Numbered from the stretch's first letter, positions 37,081 through 48,186 are shown. The stretch: 64,000 nt of DNA from Actinomadura livida (GCF_014648675.1 NZ_BMRO01000003.1:480711-544710), one strand, 5' to 3'. Notes: generated from the letters alone by a model not told the origin. Numbers and translations: made by a program.

Positions 37081-37802
37081 GCTCGTGCCCCTTCCGTGCG
37101 GTCCTCGCCGGGGATCTCCCCTTCGGTCTCCTCCACCAGCTCCACCTCTCCATTGTTACGCAGGGCACGGCCGACGTTGACGTAGGAGAAGCGATGTTCA
37201 GGACAAGGTCCGTGCGCGGCGAGCGCTCTGCCGTGCGCCCGGGTCACATAGCCCTTGTGGAGGTCGAACCCGTACTCCGGGTAGCGCTCATGAAGATTCA
37301 CCATGATCCGGTCTCGGGTGACCTTCGCGACGATCGAGGCCGCCGCAACACAGGCCGCGACCTGGTCGCCCTTGATCATCGCGAGCCCGGGGACGCTCAG
37401 GCCGGGGACCGGGAATCCGTCACTGAGCACGTAGGCGGGCTGCTCGTCCAGGGCGGCGAGGGCCCGCCGCATCCCCGTCACGTTGCAGCGGTGGAGGCCG
37501 AGCCGGTCGATGTCGTGGCACGGGATGACCACCGCGCTCCACGCCTGCGCGCGCTCGGTGATCTCGGCGTACAGTTCCTCGCGGCGCGCGGGAGTGAGCA
37601 GCTTGGAGTCGGTGAGGCCGTCGATCCTGCGCCGTCCGCCGCGAAGCATCACCGCCGCCACGACCAGCGGGCCCGCGCACGCTCCCCGTCCGGCCTCGTC
37701 GACGCCCGCCACCGGACTGAACCCGGCGTGCTCCAGGGCACGCTCATACCGATGCATCCCGGCGTCGCGGCGCGGCGTGAAACGAAGCGGACGACCTTTC
37801 AT
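37077..37802 (-). CDS. rnhB: ribonuclease HII
   Basis: About 241 aa from Met 37802; the frame is open to 37829. The active-site motif is GVDEAGRGACAGP (Asp-Glu). LTDSKLL, LSDGFPVPGL and ASIVAKVTRDR are all conserved. It removes ribonucleotides from DNA-RNA hybrids. It lies between lepB and the DUF2469 gene, and its stop overlaps the latter. Confidence 0.95.
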   Translation of the reverse strand: MKGRPLRFTPRRDAGMHRYERALEHAGFSPVAGVDEAGRGACAGPLVVAAVMLRGGRRRIDGLTDSKLLTPARREELYAEITERAQAWSAVVIPCHDIDRLGLHRCNVTGMRRALAALDEQPAYVLSDGFPVPGLSVPGLAMIKGDQVAACVAAASIVAKVTRDRIMVNLHERYPEYGFDLHKGYVTRAHGRALAAHGPCPEHRFSYVNVGRALRNNGEVELVEETEGEIPGEDRTEGARA

Positions 37803-37856
37803 GCAACGCAGCGTACGTCCCGACAGCACCTACCGCTCCGGAACTTCCCTTCCCGC

Positions 37857-38798
37857 TTAAGGCGCGCTCGCGTTGGTGAGCGGCGGTCGCGGTTTCTTGT
37901 AGTGGCGGCGGCGGAGGTAGGCGAGAGGGAGGGTGCAGAGGACGCCCAGGGCATAGGGGGTGGCGGGGAGTGCGGCTGCGGCCGGCACTGCCAGGCCGCG
38001 CTGCTTGAAGGTGTCGGGGATCGGGAGGGTGTCGGCGCGGTCCAGGGGCCAGACGATGACGAAGGCGCGGCCGATGACGCGGTCGACGGGAATGGTGCCG
38101 CCGCCGGGGTCGCCGCGGTGGGAGCGCGAGTCGTAGGAGAGTTCGCGATGGTCGCCCATGACCCAGAGCTGGCCCGGCTTCACCGTGACATCGAACGGAT
38201 CGTTGGACGGCTTGTTCCGCTCGTTCGTGATCGGGTCGGTGTAGAGGTAGGAGTTCTCGTCCAGCGGGACGCCGTTGACGGTGACCCGTCCCTGCGCGTC
38301 GCAGCACTTCACGCGGTCGCCGGGGACGCCGATGACGCGCTTGATGTAATCCTTCTCGTTGGGCGCGACACCGAAGGCCGTGCCGATCGCGCGCAGCACC
38401 TTGGAGACGGGGTTGCCGGGCTCGTCCACCTGGATCTCGGGGTCCCAGGAGTCGAGGCCGTTGAAGACGATGACGTCACCGCGGGCGACGTCACGCGTGT
38501 GGTAGACGATCTTGTTGACGAGGACCCGGTCGCCGACCTGGAGGGTGTTCTCCATGGAGCCGGACGGGATGTAGAAGGCCTGCACCGCGAACGCCTTGAT
38601 GACCAGGGCCAGGACGACGGCGACCACGATGAGGATCGGGAGCTCTTTCCAGAACGAGCCCTGCTTCTTCTCTTCCTTCTTGCCGTCGTCCTCGGAGTCG
38701 TCGCCCGTCTCCTCGGCCGAGTCCACAGGCTCCTTCTCCTCGGGCACCGCGCCCTCGGCTTCGGATCGCACGTCTCTCCGATCGTCCTCGTCAGTCAT
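37857..38798 (-). CDS. lepB: signal peptidase I
   Basis: 313 aa. An acidic/Lys-rich cytoplasmic N-terminus (1-47) and one membrane helix (about 53-72) precede the catalytic domain. The catalytic Ser lies in YIPSGSMENTL, the general-base Lys in DYIKRVIGVPGD, and the box E motif in GDHRELSYDSRSH. A second hydrophobic segment near 270-292 ends in a basic tail, as in other actinomycete SipA-type enzymes. It cleaves signal peptides of exported preproteins. Confidence 0.95.
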   Translation of the reverse strand: MTDEDDRRDVRSEAEGAVPEEKEPVDSAEETGDDSEDDGKKEEKKQGSFWKELPILIVVAVVLALVIKAFAVQAFYIPSGSMENTLQVGDRVLVNKIVYHTRDVARGDVIVFNGLDSWDPEIQVDEPGNPVSKVLRAIGTAFGVAPNEKDYIKRVIGVPGDRVKCCDAQGRVTVNGVPLDENSYLYTDPITNERNKPSNDPFDVTVKPGQLWVMGDHRELSYDSRSHRGDPGGGTIPVDRVIGRAFVIVWPLDRADTLPIPDTFKQRGLAVPAAAALPATPYALGVLCTLPLAYLRRRHYKKPRPPLTNASAP

Positions 38799-38891
38799 CA
38801 GAGCGAAAGCCTAGCGGCGTGGGCCCCGCGGGACGCCTCCCGTGGGCGTGTCGCCGGCGTTCAAGGCGGACTTCCTCCTCCGGAACCGGCA

Positions 38892-38925
38892 ACGCCCCGG
38901 TCACCGTTACGGGGTCCCGGGGCGT
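38892..38925 (-). terminator. hairpin terminator after rplS
   Basis: ACGCCCCGG (38892-38900) pairs with CCGGGGCGT (38917-38925) around a 16-nt loop, just downstream of the rplS stop and upstream of lepB. Confidence 0.6.
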
Positions 38926-38972
38926 CGTGGTTCATCAGCTCTTGTTGTCCTGTTCGCGAGCGAGGAGGGGGC

Positions 38973-39323
38973 TCAGTTCTCCCGCTTCTCCTTGATGCGG
39001 GCCGCCTTGCCGCGGAGGTTGCGCAGGTAGTAGAGCTTGGCGCGGCGGACGTCGCCGCGGGTGACGACCTCGATCTTGTCGATGGAGGGGCTGTTGATCG
39101 GGAACGTCCGCTCGACGCCGACGCTGTAGCTGACCTTCCGGACGGTGAAGGTCTCGCGGGCGCCGCCGCCCTGACGCCGGATCACCACGCCCTGGAAGAC
39201 CTGGATACGGCTCCGGTTACCCTCGGTGACACGCACGTGAACCTTCAGCGTGTCGCCCGGACGGAAGTCCGGGACGTCGGCGCGCATCGCGGCCTTTTCG
39301 ATCTCCTGGATCAGGGTGTGCAT
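38973..39323 (-). CDS. rplS: 50S ribosomal protein L19
   Basis: 116 aa of normal length. [50 protein letters not shown] and [20 protein letters not shown] cover the family. It sits in the usual trmD-rplS-lepB order and is closed by a terminator. Confidence 0.98.
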   Translation of the reverse strand: MHTLIQEIEKAAMRADVPDFRPGDTLKVHVRVTEGNRSRIQVFQGVVIRRQGGGARETFTVRKVSYSVGVERTFPINSPSIDKIEVVTRGDVRRAKLYYLRNLRGKAARIKEKREN

Positions 39324-39441
39324 CGCAGAGGTTCCTCATGGTCGAACGCGGGCGCCGAGAGGCCCCGGTGGATCGTGCGTGGGGGCGTCGCGCCGCGGAA
39401 TGTGGTCGTGGGGTGCCGTGCGGTCTGGACGCACGGACGCT

Positions 39442-40698
39442 TTAGTCTGCCATATCTTCGCCGTCAACCGGAAAACCGGCCTCGCGGAGCACGGCGCGAT
39501 CATGCTTGTCGAGGGCCTCCGGATCGAGGCGGGAGAGCAGCTCGGGACGGGTCCGCGCGGTCCGGCGGAGCGCCTCGTCCCGTCGCCAGCGGGCGATCGC
39601 GCCATGGTGTCCGGACAGGAGGATGTCGGGCACGGGCCGCTCGCGCCAGACCGGGGGCTTGGTGTAGACGGGGCCCTCCAGCAGCGATTCCATGGCGCCG
39701 GGCGCGAAGGAGTCGTCGGCGACGGAGTCGGCGTTGCCCAGGACACCGGGCAGGAGCCGCCCGATCGCCTCCACCATCACGAGGACCGCGACCTCTCCGC
39801 CGGCGAGCACGAAGTCACCGAGGCTGACCTCGTCCACCGGCATGCGGGTGCGGGCCTCCTCGGCGACACGCGAGTCGATGCCCTCGTAGCGGCCGCAGGC
39901 GAACACGAGCCACGGTTCGGCGGCGTACCGGACCGCATCGGCCTGCGTGAACGGCCGCCCACTCGGTGTCGGAATGATCAGCCGCGGCGGCCCGAGCTCT
40001 CCCGTCCCCCGGCCGCCCGCCGTCTCCCCGGACACCGCACCGCCTGTCGCCACACCACCTGTCGCTGCACCCCCGGATGCCGCACCGCCGGGCGCCCTGC
40101 CACCGAGTGCCATGCCGCCGAGTGCCATGCCGCCGGGTGATGCGTTACCGTCCTCCCGCCCGACAGCTTCACTGCCGGACGCCCCGCTGGTTGCTGCGGT
40201 ACCGGAAGCTTCGCCGCCGGAAGGCGCGTTGCCGGACGTCCCGCCAGCCGCCGCCGCGTTGCCGGGCCTTCCGCCGGACGCTGCGTCGGCGGAGGCCGTG
40301 CCGGGTGCTCCGTTGCCGGGTGCGGTGGCGGGAGACGCCGGGTTGAGGGTTTCTGGCCGCGAGGATCCCGCGTCCGATGTGGTCGCACCGGACGTAGTCG
40401 AAGACAGGAGGCCCGCGGGGGACGCACCGGAGGCCGGCCGCGGGGAGTTCTCGTCGACGCGGCCGGAGAGCGGCGGGACCAGGGCGTCCAGGGCCTCGCC
40501 CCATGGTTCCGGCCTCATGACCATGCCGGGGCCGCCGCCGTACGGGGTGTCGTCCACGGTGCGGTGCCGGTCGTGGGTCCAGTCGCGCAGGTCGTGGACG
40601 TGCACGTCGAGGATGCCGGCCCGCCGCGCCTTACCCAGGAGGGAGATGTCCAGGGCACCGAAGTACTCGGGGAAGATCGTGATGATGTCGAGTCTCAT
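39442..40698 (-). CDS. trmD: tRNA (guanine-37-N1)-methyltransferase with large low-complexity insertion
   Basis: 418 aa from ATG 40698 (AAGGA upstream), against about 240-280 for the family. The SPOUT N-half (1-79: LDIITIFPEYF, DDTPYGGGPGMVM) and C-half (from about 237: LIIPTPSGRPFTQ, FACGRYEGIDSRV, EVSLGDFVLAGGE, LLSGHHGAI) are intact and in frame. Between them, residues about 80-236 are an Ala/Gly/Ser/Thr-rich stretch with GGMALGG and GGAATGG-like repeats. The insertion falls in the surface loop before the SAM-binding trefoil knot, so the fold could tolerate it. The enzyme methylates G37 and is normally essential. Confidence 0.95.
   Translation of the reverse strand: MRLDIITIFPEYFGALDISLLGKARRAGILDVHVHDLRDWTHDRHRTVDDTPYGGGPGMVMRPEPWGEALDALVPPLSGRVDENSPRPASGASPAGLLSSTTSGATTSDAGSSRPETLNPASPATAPGNGAPGTASADAASGGRPGNAAAAGGTSGNAPSGGEASGTAATSGASGSEAVGREDGNASPGGMALGGMALGGRAPGGAASGGAATGGVATGGAVSGETAGGRGTGELGPPRLIIPTPSGRPFTQADAVRYAAEPWLVFACGRYEGIDSRVAEEARTRMPVDEVSLGDFVLAGGEVAVLVMVEAIGRLLPGVLGNADSVADDSFAPGAMESLLEGPVYTKPPVWRERPVPDILLSGHHGAIARWRRDEALRRTARTRPELLSRLDPEALDKHDRAVLREAGFPVDGEDMAD
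39991..40460. repeat. low-complexity DNA insertion inside trmD
   Basis: About 470 bp that keep the trmD frame, made of imperfect 9-18-bp repeats encoding Gly/Ala/Ser/Thr. The densest repetition is at 40020-40150, with near-identical units encoding GGMALGG twice in succession. Confidence 0.75.
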
Positions 40699-40777
40699 CG
40701 GAGTCCTTCCGAGGAAGTCTCCGCTTCGGCACGGAGAAGGCACCGGCTCCGCAGAGCAGCGAAGACACTCGCGCGCT

Positions 40778-41293
40778 TTAGTCAGAGGGGTCGAGCAGGC
40801 CGGGGGGCGGGGTTATTACCAGCCGCCCCCCGGGGACGTCCACTTCGGGGACGATCGCTGCCACGAAGGGGACCAGGCGTTCGCCGGTGGAGCCCCGTAC
40901 GACCAGGAGGTCCTGGCCGTGGTGGAGGATGTCGGCCACCTCGCCGACGGCGCCGCCGTCGGCGGTTACGACGGTGAGGCCGATCAGTTCCTGGTCGTGG
41001 TAGTCGTCCGGGTCGGTGGACGGGGCGATGTCACCGGGGTCGACGACGAGCCAGGTGCCGCGGAGGGCCTCCGCGGCGGACCGGTCGCCGATCCCGGCGA
41101 AGCGCACGAGCAGGCGCCCCGAATGCCAGCGGGCGCGCTCGATGGTGAGGGGGCCGGTGGGCGCGGGGTCGGTGGCGATCGTCGTGCCCGCGGCGAACCG
41201 GGACTCCGGCTCGTCCGTGCGGACATCGATGGCGACCTCACCGCGGATCCCGTGTGCCCGTCCGATCCGTCCCACCACGAGCGGTTCGCTCAT
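40778..41293 (-). CDS. rimM: 16S rRNA processing protein RimM
   Basis: 171 aa with an N-terminal RimM beta-barrel (VVGRIGRAHGIRGEVAIDVRT) and a C-terminal PRC-barrel (YHDQELIGLTVVTADG, GEVADILHHGQDLLVV, VPFVAAIVPEVDV). It assists 30S maturation by binding S19. It belongs to the rpsP-khpA-rimM-trmD run. Confidence 0.96.
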   Translation of the reverse strand: MSEPLVVGRIGRAHGIRGEVAIDVRTDEPESRFAAGTTIATDPAPTGPLTIERARWHSGRLLVRFAGIGDRSAAEALRGTWLVVDPGDIAPSTDPDDYHDQELIGLTVVTADGGAVGEVADILHHGQDLLVVRGSTGERLVPFVAAIVPEVDVPGGRLVITPPPGLLDPSD

Positions 41294-41304
41294 CGGGACG
41301 CCAC

Positions 41305-41547
41305 TCAGCGGACCTCGTTGACGTCGAGCAGGTCAACGCGCACGTAGCGGCCCCCGGACAGGGCGCTGATCACGGTGCGCAGGGCCTTGGCGGTACGACC
41401 GCTGCGGCCGATGACCTTCCCGAGGTCCTCGGGGTGCACGCGCACCTCGAGGACCCGGCCGCCCCTGATCCGGCGGGCGCGGACCCGGACGTCGTCCGGG
41501 TTCTCCACGATCCCGCGGACCAGGTGCTCGAGCGCTTCTTCGAGCAC
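41305..41547 (-). CDS. khpA: KH-domain RNA-binding protein KhpA
   Basis: 80 aa from GTG 41547, 2 bp after the rpsP stop. A single KH domain shows the GKVIGRSGRTAKALR loop (about 42-56). Family members (KhpA/YlqC) bind structured RNA with KhpB and influence division and elongation. Confidence 0.93.
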   Translation of the reverse strand: MLEEALEHLVRGIVENPDDVRVRARRIRGGRVLEVRVHPEDLGKVIGRSGRTAKALRTVISALSGGRYVRVDLLDVNEVR

Positions 41548-41549
41548 GG

Positions 41550-41999
41550 TCAGCCCTCGCTCTTAGCTTCGGTGGTCTCGGCGGGCTTCGCCTCGGACTT
41601 CTTCGGCTCGGCCTTCTTCTTGCCCTTGGCCGCCGGGGCCGGGGCCGGGGCGTCGCCCATCGACTCCTTGACGGCCGCCTCGAACACGGCCTTCTTGTCG
41701 GGCTTGGGCTCGGCGACCTTGAGGGTGCCCTCGGCACCCGGCTCGCCCTTGAACTTCTGCCAGTCGCCGGTGATCTTCAGCAGGTTGAGCACGGGCTCGG
41801 TCGGCTGCGCGCCGACGCCGAGCCAGTACTGCGCCCGCTCAGAGTCGATCTTGATGAGGGACGGCTCCTGCTTGGGCTGGTAGAGCCCGATCTCCTCGAT
41901 GGCGCGCCCGTCACGCTTGGTGCGGGCGTCGGCGACGACGATCCGGTACTGCGGGTTCCGGATCTTCCCCAGACGCTTGAGCTTGATCTTGACTGCCAC
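41550..41999 (-). CDS. rpsP: 30S ribosomal protein S16 with acidic/Lys tail
   Basis: 149 aa from GTG 41999. The S16 core (1-85: [42 protein letters not shown]) is standard. About 60 extra residues form an Ala/Lys/Glu-rich tail ([21 protein letters not shown]), as in other actinomycetes but long. Confidence 0.97.
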   Translation of the reverse strand: MAVKIKLKRLGKIRNPQYRIVVADARTKRDGRAIEEIGLYQPKQEPSLIKIDSERAQYWLGVGAQPTEPVLNLLKITGDWQKFKGEPGAEGTLKVAEPKPDKKAVFEAAVKESMGDAPAPAPAAKGKKKAEPKKSEAKPAETTEAKSEG

Positions 42000-42137
42000 G
42001 GGTGTGGTGCACTCCAGACTTCATTACGGGTGGACGGGCCCGTGCCAGGTGGGGAACACCGGCTCACGGCCGTCCGATGGACTCCGGCCGCGCAGGACGA
42101 GAGAGGGCGCCTCGCGGATCCGGGTTTCCAGCAAGCC

Positions 42138-42168
42138 ATTCTGCCAGACGATGGCGGCGAAAGCGCAA
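42138..42168 (-). promoter_or_regulatory. rpsP promoter candidate
   Basis: On the minus strand TTGCGC (42168-42163) and CAGAAT (42143-42138) are 19 bp apart, about 140 bp upstream of rpsP in the 219-bp gap after ffh. The spacing is longer than ideal. Confidence 0.35.
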
Positions 42169-42218
42169 TCGCACGATGCCGTGTCCGGGACGCGCCCGCC
42201 CGAGGGCGGAACGAGCGG

Positions 42219-43808
42219 TCACTTCTTCTTGCGGCCCTGCAGTTTGCCCAGGTCGGGCATCTGGAAGCCGGGCGGGAGCTGGCCGCCGCCGAGGCCCGGG
42301 GGAAGCTGCCCCCCGCCGAGGCCGGGCGGGAGCCCCTGGGGCATCGCGTCGGCCGCGGGCTGCTGGTCGTCCTGGCGGCCCTTCCCCCCGGCGGCGCGCT
42401 TGCGCGGGTCGCCGCTGCGCTGCTTGCCCTTCTTGTTCTTGGCCGCCTTCGCCTTGGCCGCCTTCTTCCGTCCGCCCGGCATCCCTGGCATGCCGGGAAT
42501 GCCCATCCCCCCGGCCATCTGGCGCATCATCTTCTGCGCGTCGAAGAACCGGGTGACCAGGCTGTTGACCTCGCCGACGCCGACGCCGGAACCGCGCGCG
42601 ATGCGGGCCCGCCGCGAACCGTTGATGATCTTGGGCTGGGCGCGTTCCTGCGGGGTCATCGAGCGGATGATCGCGGCGATGCGGTCCAGGTCCCGGTCGT
42701 CGATCCCGCTGATCTGGTCCCGGACCTGCCCCATGCCCGGCATCATGCCGAGCAGGTTCCCGATGGGGCCGAGCTTGCGGATCATCATCATCTGCTCGAG
42801 GAAGTCCTCGAGCGTGAAGTCCTCGCCGGAGGCGAACTTCGTGGACATCCGCTCGGCCTGCTCGGCGTCGAACGCCTGCTCGGCCTGCTCGATCAGGGTG
42901 AGGATGTCGCCCATGTCGAGGATCCGGCCCGCCATGCGGTCCGGGTGGAAGACGCTGAAGTCCTCCAGCTTCTCCCCCGTCGAGGCGAACATGATCGGCC
43001 GGCCGGTGATGTGCCGCACCGACAGCGCCGCGCCGCCGCGGGCGTCGCCGTCGAGCTTGGTGAGGACGACGCCGTCGAAGCCGACCCCGTCCACGAACGC
43101 CTGGGCGGTGTTGACGGCGTCCTGGCCGACCATGGCGTCGACGACGAACAGCACGTCGTCGGGCTGGACGGCGTCGCGGATGTCGATGGCCTGCTGCATC
43201 ATCTCGGCGTCGATGCCGAGGCGGCCGGCGGTGTCGATGACGACGACGTCGTGCTGGGCCTGCCGCGCGTGGTCGATCGAGCGGCGCGCGACGTCGACCG
43301 GGTCGCCGACCCCGTTGCCCGGCTCGGGGGAGAACACCGCGACCCCGGCCCGCTCGCCGACGACCTCGAGCTGCTGGACGGCGTTGGGCCGCTGCAGGTC
43401 GGCGGCCACGAGCATCGGGGCGTGGCCTTCCTGCTTCAGCCAGCGGGCGAGCTTGCCGGCGAGGGTGGTCTTGCCCGCGCCCTGCAGGCCCGCGAGCATG
43501 ATCACGGTGGGCGGGGTCTTGGCGAGCTTGATCCGGCGGGTCTCGCCGCCGAGGATGTTGATGAGCTCCTCGTTGACGATCTTGACGACCTGCTGCGCCG
43601 GGTTCAGCGCCTGCGAGACCTCAGCGCCCCGCGCCCGCTCCTTGACCTGCGCGATGAAGTCCTTGACCACCGGCAGCGCGACGTCGGCCTCGAGCAGCGC
43701 GATCCGGATCTCCCGGGCCGTGGCGTCGATGTCGGCCTCGGAGAGCCTGCCCTTGCTGCGCAGCGACGAGAAGACCGTCGTCAACCGGTCGGAGAGCGTC
43801 TCGAACAC
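42219..43808 (-). CDS. ffh: signal recognition particle protein Ffh
   Basis: 529 aa from GTG 43808. The N domain is followed by the G domain with P-loop GLQGAGKTT (107-115), DTAGRLGIDAEMM and TKLDGDARGG. The Met-rich M domain (about 325-450: FLEQMMMIRKLGPIGNLLGMMPGM, GSRRARIARGSG) binds SRP RNA. A long Lys-rich and then Gly/Leu/Pro/Gln tail ends in a duplicated GLGGGQLPP unit. It targets nascent membrane proteins together with FtsY, encoded 4 kb away. Confidence 0.97.
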   Translation of the reverse strand: MFETLSDRLTTVFSSLRSKGRLSEADIDATAREIRIALLEADVALPVVKDFIAQVKERARGAEVSQALNPAQQVVKIVNEELINILGGETRRIKLAKTPPTVIMLAGLQGAGKTTLAGKLARWLKQEGHAPMLVAADLQRPNAVQQLEVVGERAGVAVFSPEPGNGVGDPVDVARRSIDHARQAQHDVVVIDTAGRLGIDAEMMQQAIDIRDAVQPDDVLFVVDAMVGQDAVNTAQAFVDGVGFDGVVLTKLDGDARGGAALSVRHITGRPIMFASTGEKLEDFSVFHPDRMAGRILDMGDILTLIEQAEQAFDAEQAERMSTKFASGEDFTLEDFLEQMMMIRKLGPIGNLLGMMPGMGQVRDQISGIDDRDLDRIAAIIRSMTPQERAQPKIINGSRRARIARGSGVGVGEVNSLVTRFFDAQKMMRQMAGGMGIPGMPGMPGGRKKAAKAKAAKNKKGKQRSGDPRKRAAGGKGRQDDQQPAADAMPQGLPPGLGGGQLPPGLGGGQLPPGFQMPDLGKLQGRKKK

Positions 43809-43933
43809 GTGTCTGGACCGTCCTTGGAAAGCTTCTGGGATCGTCTATCAGCGTATCGGGTCACCGGCCGAGCCCCACCCGTCTCGCCGAGCCCTTTCCG
43901 CGGCCGCCCGGCGGTCGCCGGGAAACGCGCGGG

Positions 43934-46306
43934 TCAGCGCAGGGACGCGAGGATCCCGGTCCGCACATCGGCCAGGACGGCGGGGTCCTCCACCGGGCGG
44001 CCGCGCTCGTCCACCACGTAGAAGACGTCGACGGCCTCGGCGCCGAGGGTGTCGACCCGAGCGGCGCGGACCCGCAGGCCGCACGCGCCCAGCGCCTGCC
44101 CGATCCGCCAGAGCAGCCCTGGCCGGTCGTGGGCGCGGACCTCGATGACGGTGGCGGTGCGGGACGCGTCGTCCACGATCAGCACGCGGGGCGGCGGGAC
44201 CGTCACGCCCGGACGCACCCGGGCCGACCTCGCTCGGCGTTCGAGCAGGCCGGCCACGTCGAGCCGGTCGGCGAGCATGCGCCGCAGGTCCGCCTCCAGG
44301 CCGGCCGGGTCGGGCGGCGTCCCGTACTCGGGGACGGCGGTGAAGTCCAGGACGGCGGTCCCGGCGGAGTCCTCGGTGGACGAGATCGTGCGGGCGGTCT
44401 TCACCGCCAGCCGGTGCAGGGCGAGGACGCCGGCCGCGCGCCACAGCAGGCCGGGGCGGTCGGGCGCGGCGATGGTGATGCGGGAGCCGCTGACGCGGAC
44501 GGCGCCGCCGTCGTGGCGGACGAGGGCCAGCCGGTCGGGGCCGGGGCCGGGGGCGGGCGGCGGTGTCCCGCCGGCCAGCGCGGCGGCGGAGCGGCGGGCG
44601 AGTTCGGCGACGAGCCGGGCCTTCCAGGCGCCCCAGGCGGCGGGGCCGGTGGCGTTGCCGTCGGCGATCGCGAGGGCGGCGAGCAGCTCGATGATCTCGC
44701 GTTCGCGGCCGGGCACCTCGGCGACGGCGGCGGTGACGGTCCGCACGGTGACCGGGTCGTCGATGTCGCGGCGGGTGGCGGTCTCGGGGAGCAGCAGGTG
44801 GTGGCGGACGAGCGTCTCCAGCACGCTGACGTCCTCCTCGGGGAAGCCGAGGCGGGCGCCGAGGTCCCGGGCGACGACGGCGCCGCTGGTGGAGTGGTCG
44901 CCCGGCCAGCCCTTGCCGATGTCGTGCAGGAGCGCGCCCACGAGGAGCAGGTCGGGCCGGGAGACGTCGCGGGTGAGCGCGGCGGCGCCCGCGGCGGCCT
45001 CCACCAGGTGGCGGTCCACGGTGAACCGGTGCACGGGGTTGCGCTGCGGGCGGTTGCGGACGCGTTCCCAGTCGGGCAGCAGCCGGACGACCAGCCCCGC
45101 CTGGTCGAGGGCCTCCCACACGCCGATGGCGGCTGGACCGGCGCCGAGCAGCGCGACGAGGGCGTCGCGGGCCTCGGCGGGCCACGGCGCCGCAGGCAGG
45201 GCCGCGTGCTCGGCGAGGCGGGAGACCGTGGCGGGGGCGAGCGGAAGGCCCGCCTGGGCCGCGGCCGCGGCGACGCGGAGGACGAGCGCGGGGTCGTCCA
45301 GGTCGGCGTTCCGCGCGAGCACGACCTCGCCCTCGTGCTCGACGGCGCCGTCCCCGACGGGACGCCGCTCCACGCCACGCCGCTGACCACCGGGCCGCTG
45401 GCCACCGGCCCGCTGGCCACCGGGCCGCCGGCCCTGGGACGCGGTGAAGCGGTCGACGCGGCGCCACAGGTGGGAGGCCGCGTAGGTGATCGTGCGGGCG
45501 GCCTCCGCGATCGAGCGCTGCAGGACGTCCCTGTCCAGCAGGCCGAGGGCGTGCGCGACCGCCTCCTGCTCCTGCAGGACGAGCCGGTCGGTGGACCGGC
45601 CGGTGACCTCGTGCAGCGCGTGCCGCACGTCGAGGAGCAGGTCGTGGGCGTCCCGGACCTGCCCGCCCGGGGCGGACGCCACCCAGGACGCGGCGACGGC
45701 GTGCATGACGTGGACGTCGCGGAGCCCGCCGCGCGCCTCCTTGAGGTCGGGCTCCTGCAGGAAGGCCAGCTCGCCCTGCCCGTCCCAGCGCTCGCGGCAC
45801 ATCGCCGACAGGTCGGCCAGCCGGACGGGCGCGTCGGCCCGCCAGTCGGCGAGGACCGCGGCGCGCAGTTCGTCGGCGAGCGCGTGGGCGCCCGCGATCC
45901 GGCGCGCCGACAGCAGCCCGAGTGCGGCCTTCAGGTCGCCGCGCGCGACGGTGCGGGCCTCGTGGACGGTGCGGACCGAGTGGTCGAGCCGCAGCCCGGA
46001 GTCCCAGACGGGGTACCAGATCCGGTCGGCGATCCCGGCGATGTCGGCCCGGCCTCGGTGCAGCAGGACGAGGTCGAGGTCGCCGCCGGGGGTCAGGTCG
46101 CGGCGGCCGTGGCTGCCGACCGCGATGAGCGCCACGCCGTCCGGGGTGCCGCCGGCCGTGAGGAGGGAGCCCAGCCAGCGGTCCAGTTCCGCGGCGCGGG
46201 AGGCCCGCGCCGCCGCGAGGGCGGCACGGGCGGTTCCCGCCCCGTCCGCCCCGGTACCGCCCGGTCCTGCCGGGCGGTCTCCGGGGCGCGGGGTGGCGAG
46301 GGTCAC
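43934..46306 (-). CDS. glnD: bifunctional PII uridylyltransferase/uridylyl-removing enzyme
   Basis: 790 aa from GTG 46306, 8 bp after the glnB stop. The nucleotidyltransferase domain has GSHGRRDLTPGGDLDLVLL (64-82, Asp76/Asp78), and a GlnE-like linker follows. The HD domain has LLHDIGKG (about 459), then two C-terminal ACT domains (DRPGLLWRAAG and DRPGLLWRIGQA) sense glutamine. An Arg/Gly/Gln repeat (RRPGGQRAGGQRPGGQ) near residue 290 comes from a 15-bp DNA repeat. It modifies PII at Tyr51; in actinomycetes this is adenylylation rather than uridylylation. Confidence 0.94.
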   Translation of the reverse strand: MTLATPRPGDRPAGPGGTGADGAGTARAALAAARASRAAELDRWLGSLLTAGGTPDGVALIAVGSHGRRDLTPGGDLDLVLLHRGRADIAGIADRIWYPVWDSGLRLDHSVRTVHEARTVARGDLKAALGLLSARRIAGAHALADELRAAVLADWRADAPVRLADLSAMCRERWDGQGELAFLQEPDLKEARGGLRDVHVMHAVAASWVASAPGGQVRDAHDLLLDVRHALHEVTGRSTDRLVLQEQEAVAHALGLLDRDVLQRSIAEAARTITYAASHLWRRVDRFTASQGRRPGGQRAGGQRPGGQRRGVERRPVGDGAVEHEGEVVLARNADLDDPALVLRVAAAAAQAGLPLAPATVSRLAEHAALPAAPWPAEARDALVALLGAGPAAIGVWEALDQAGLVVRLLPDWERVRNRPQRNPVHRFTVDRHLVEAAAGAAALTRDVSRPDLLLVGALLHDIGKGWPGDHSTSGAVVARDLGARLGFPEEDVSVLETLVRHHLLLPETATRRDIDDPVTVRTVTAAVAEVPGREREIIELLAALAIADGNATGPAAWGAWKARLVAELARRSAAALAGGTPPPAPGPGPDRLALVRHDGGAVRVSGSRITIAAPDRPGLLWRAAGVLALHRLAVKTARTISSTEDSAGTAVLDFTAVPEYGTPPDPAGLEADLRRMLADRLDVAGLLERRARSARVRPGVTVPPPRVLIVDDASRTATVIEVRAHDRPGLLWRIGQALGACGLRVRAARVDTLGAEAVDVFYVVDERGRPVEDPAVLADVRTGILASLR

Positions 46307-46314
46307 CGGGACGC

Positions 46315-48026
<1,712 letters not shown>

Positions 48027-48084
48027 CTCTGAGAGAGTCCCTCCTCGCCAGGGAACGTGACTGCTCAGAGACTCTGGCGCGGCC

Positions 48085-48153
48085 GTTTCACCCGATCGGC
48101 TGCTACGTTTCCGCGGTGTGAAAACCGGCCCCGGCGTGTTTCGCCGGTGTTTC
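48085..48153 (-). promoter_or_regulatory. GlnR-type operator upstream of amtB
   Basis: Read on the minus strand: TTCAC (48122-48118), 6 nt, GAAAC (48111-48107), 6 nt, GCCGA (48100-48096), 6 nt, GAAAC (48089-48085). This matches the streptomycete GlnR pattern gTnAC-n6-GaAAC-n6-GtnAC-n6-GaAAC with both GAAAC boxes perfect. A second pair GAAAC-n6-GAAAC lies at 48153-48138. It is 60-130 bp before the amtB ATG, as expected for nitrogen-limitation control. Confidence 0.7.
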
Positions 48154-48186
48154 TAAATCCTCACATAGCGATTTTTTCGGCAAATG

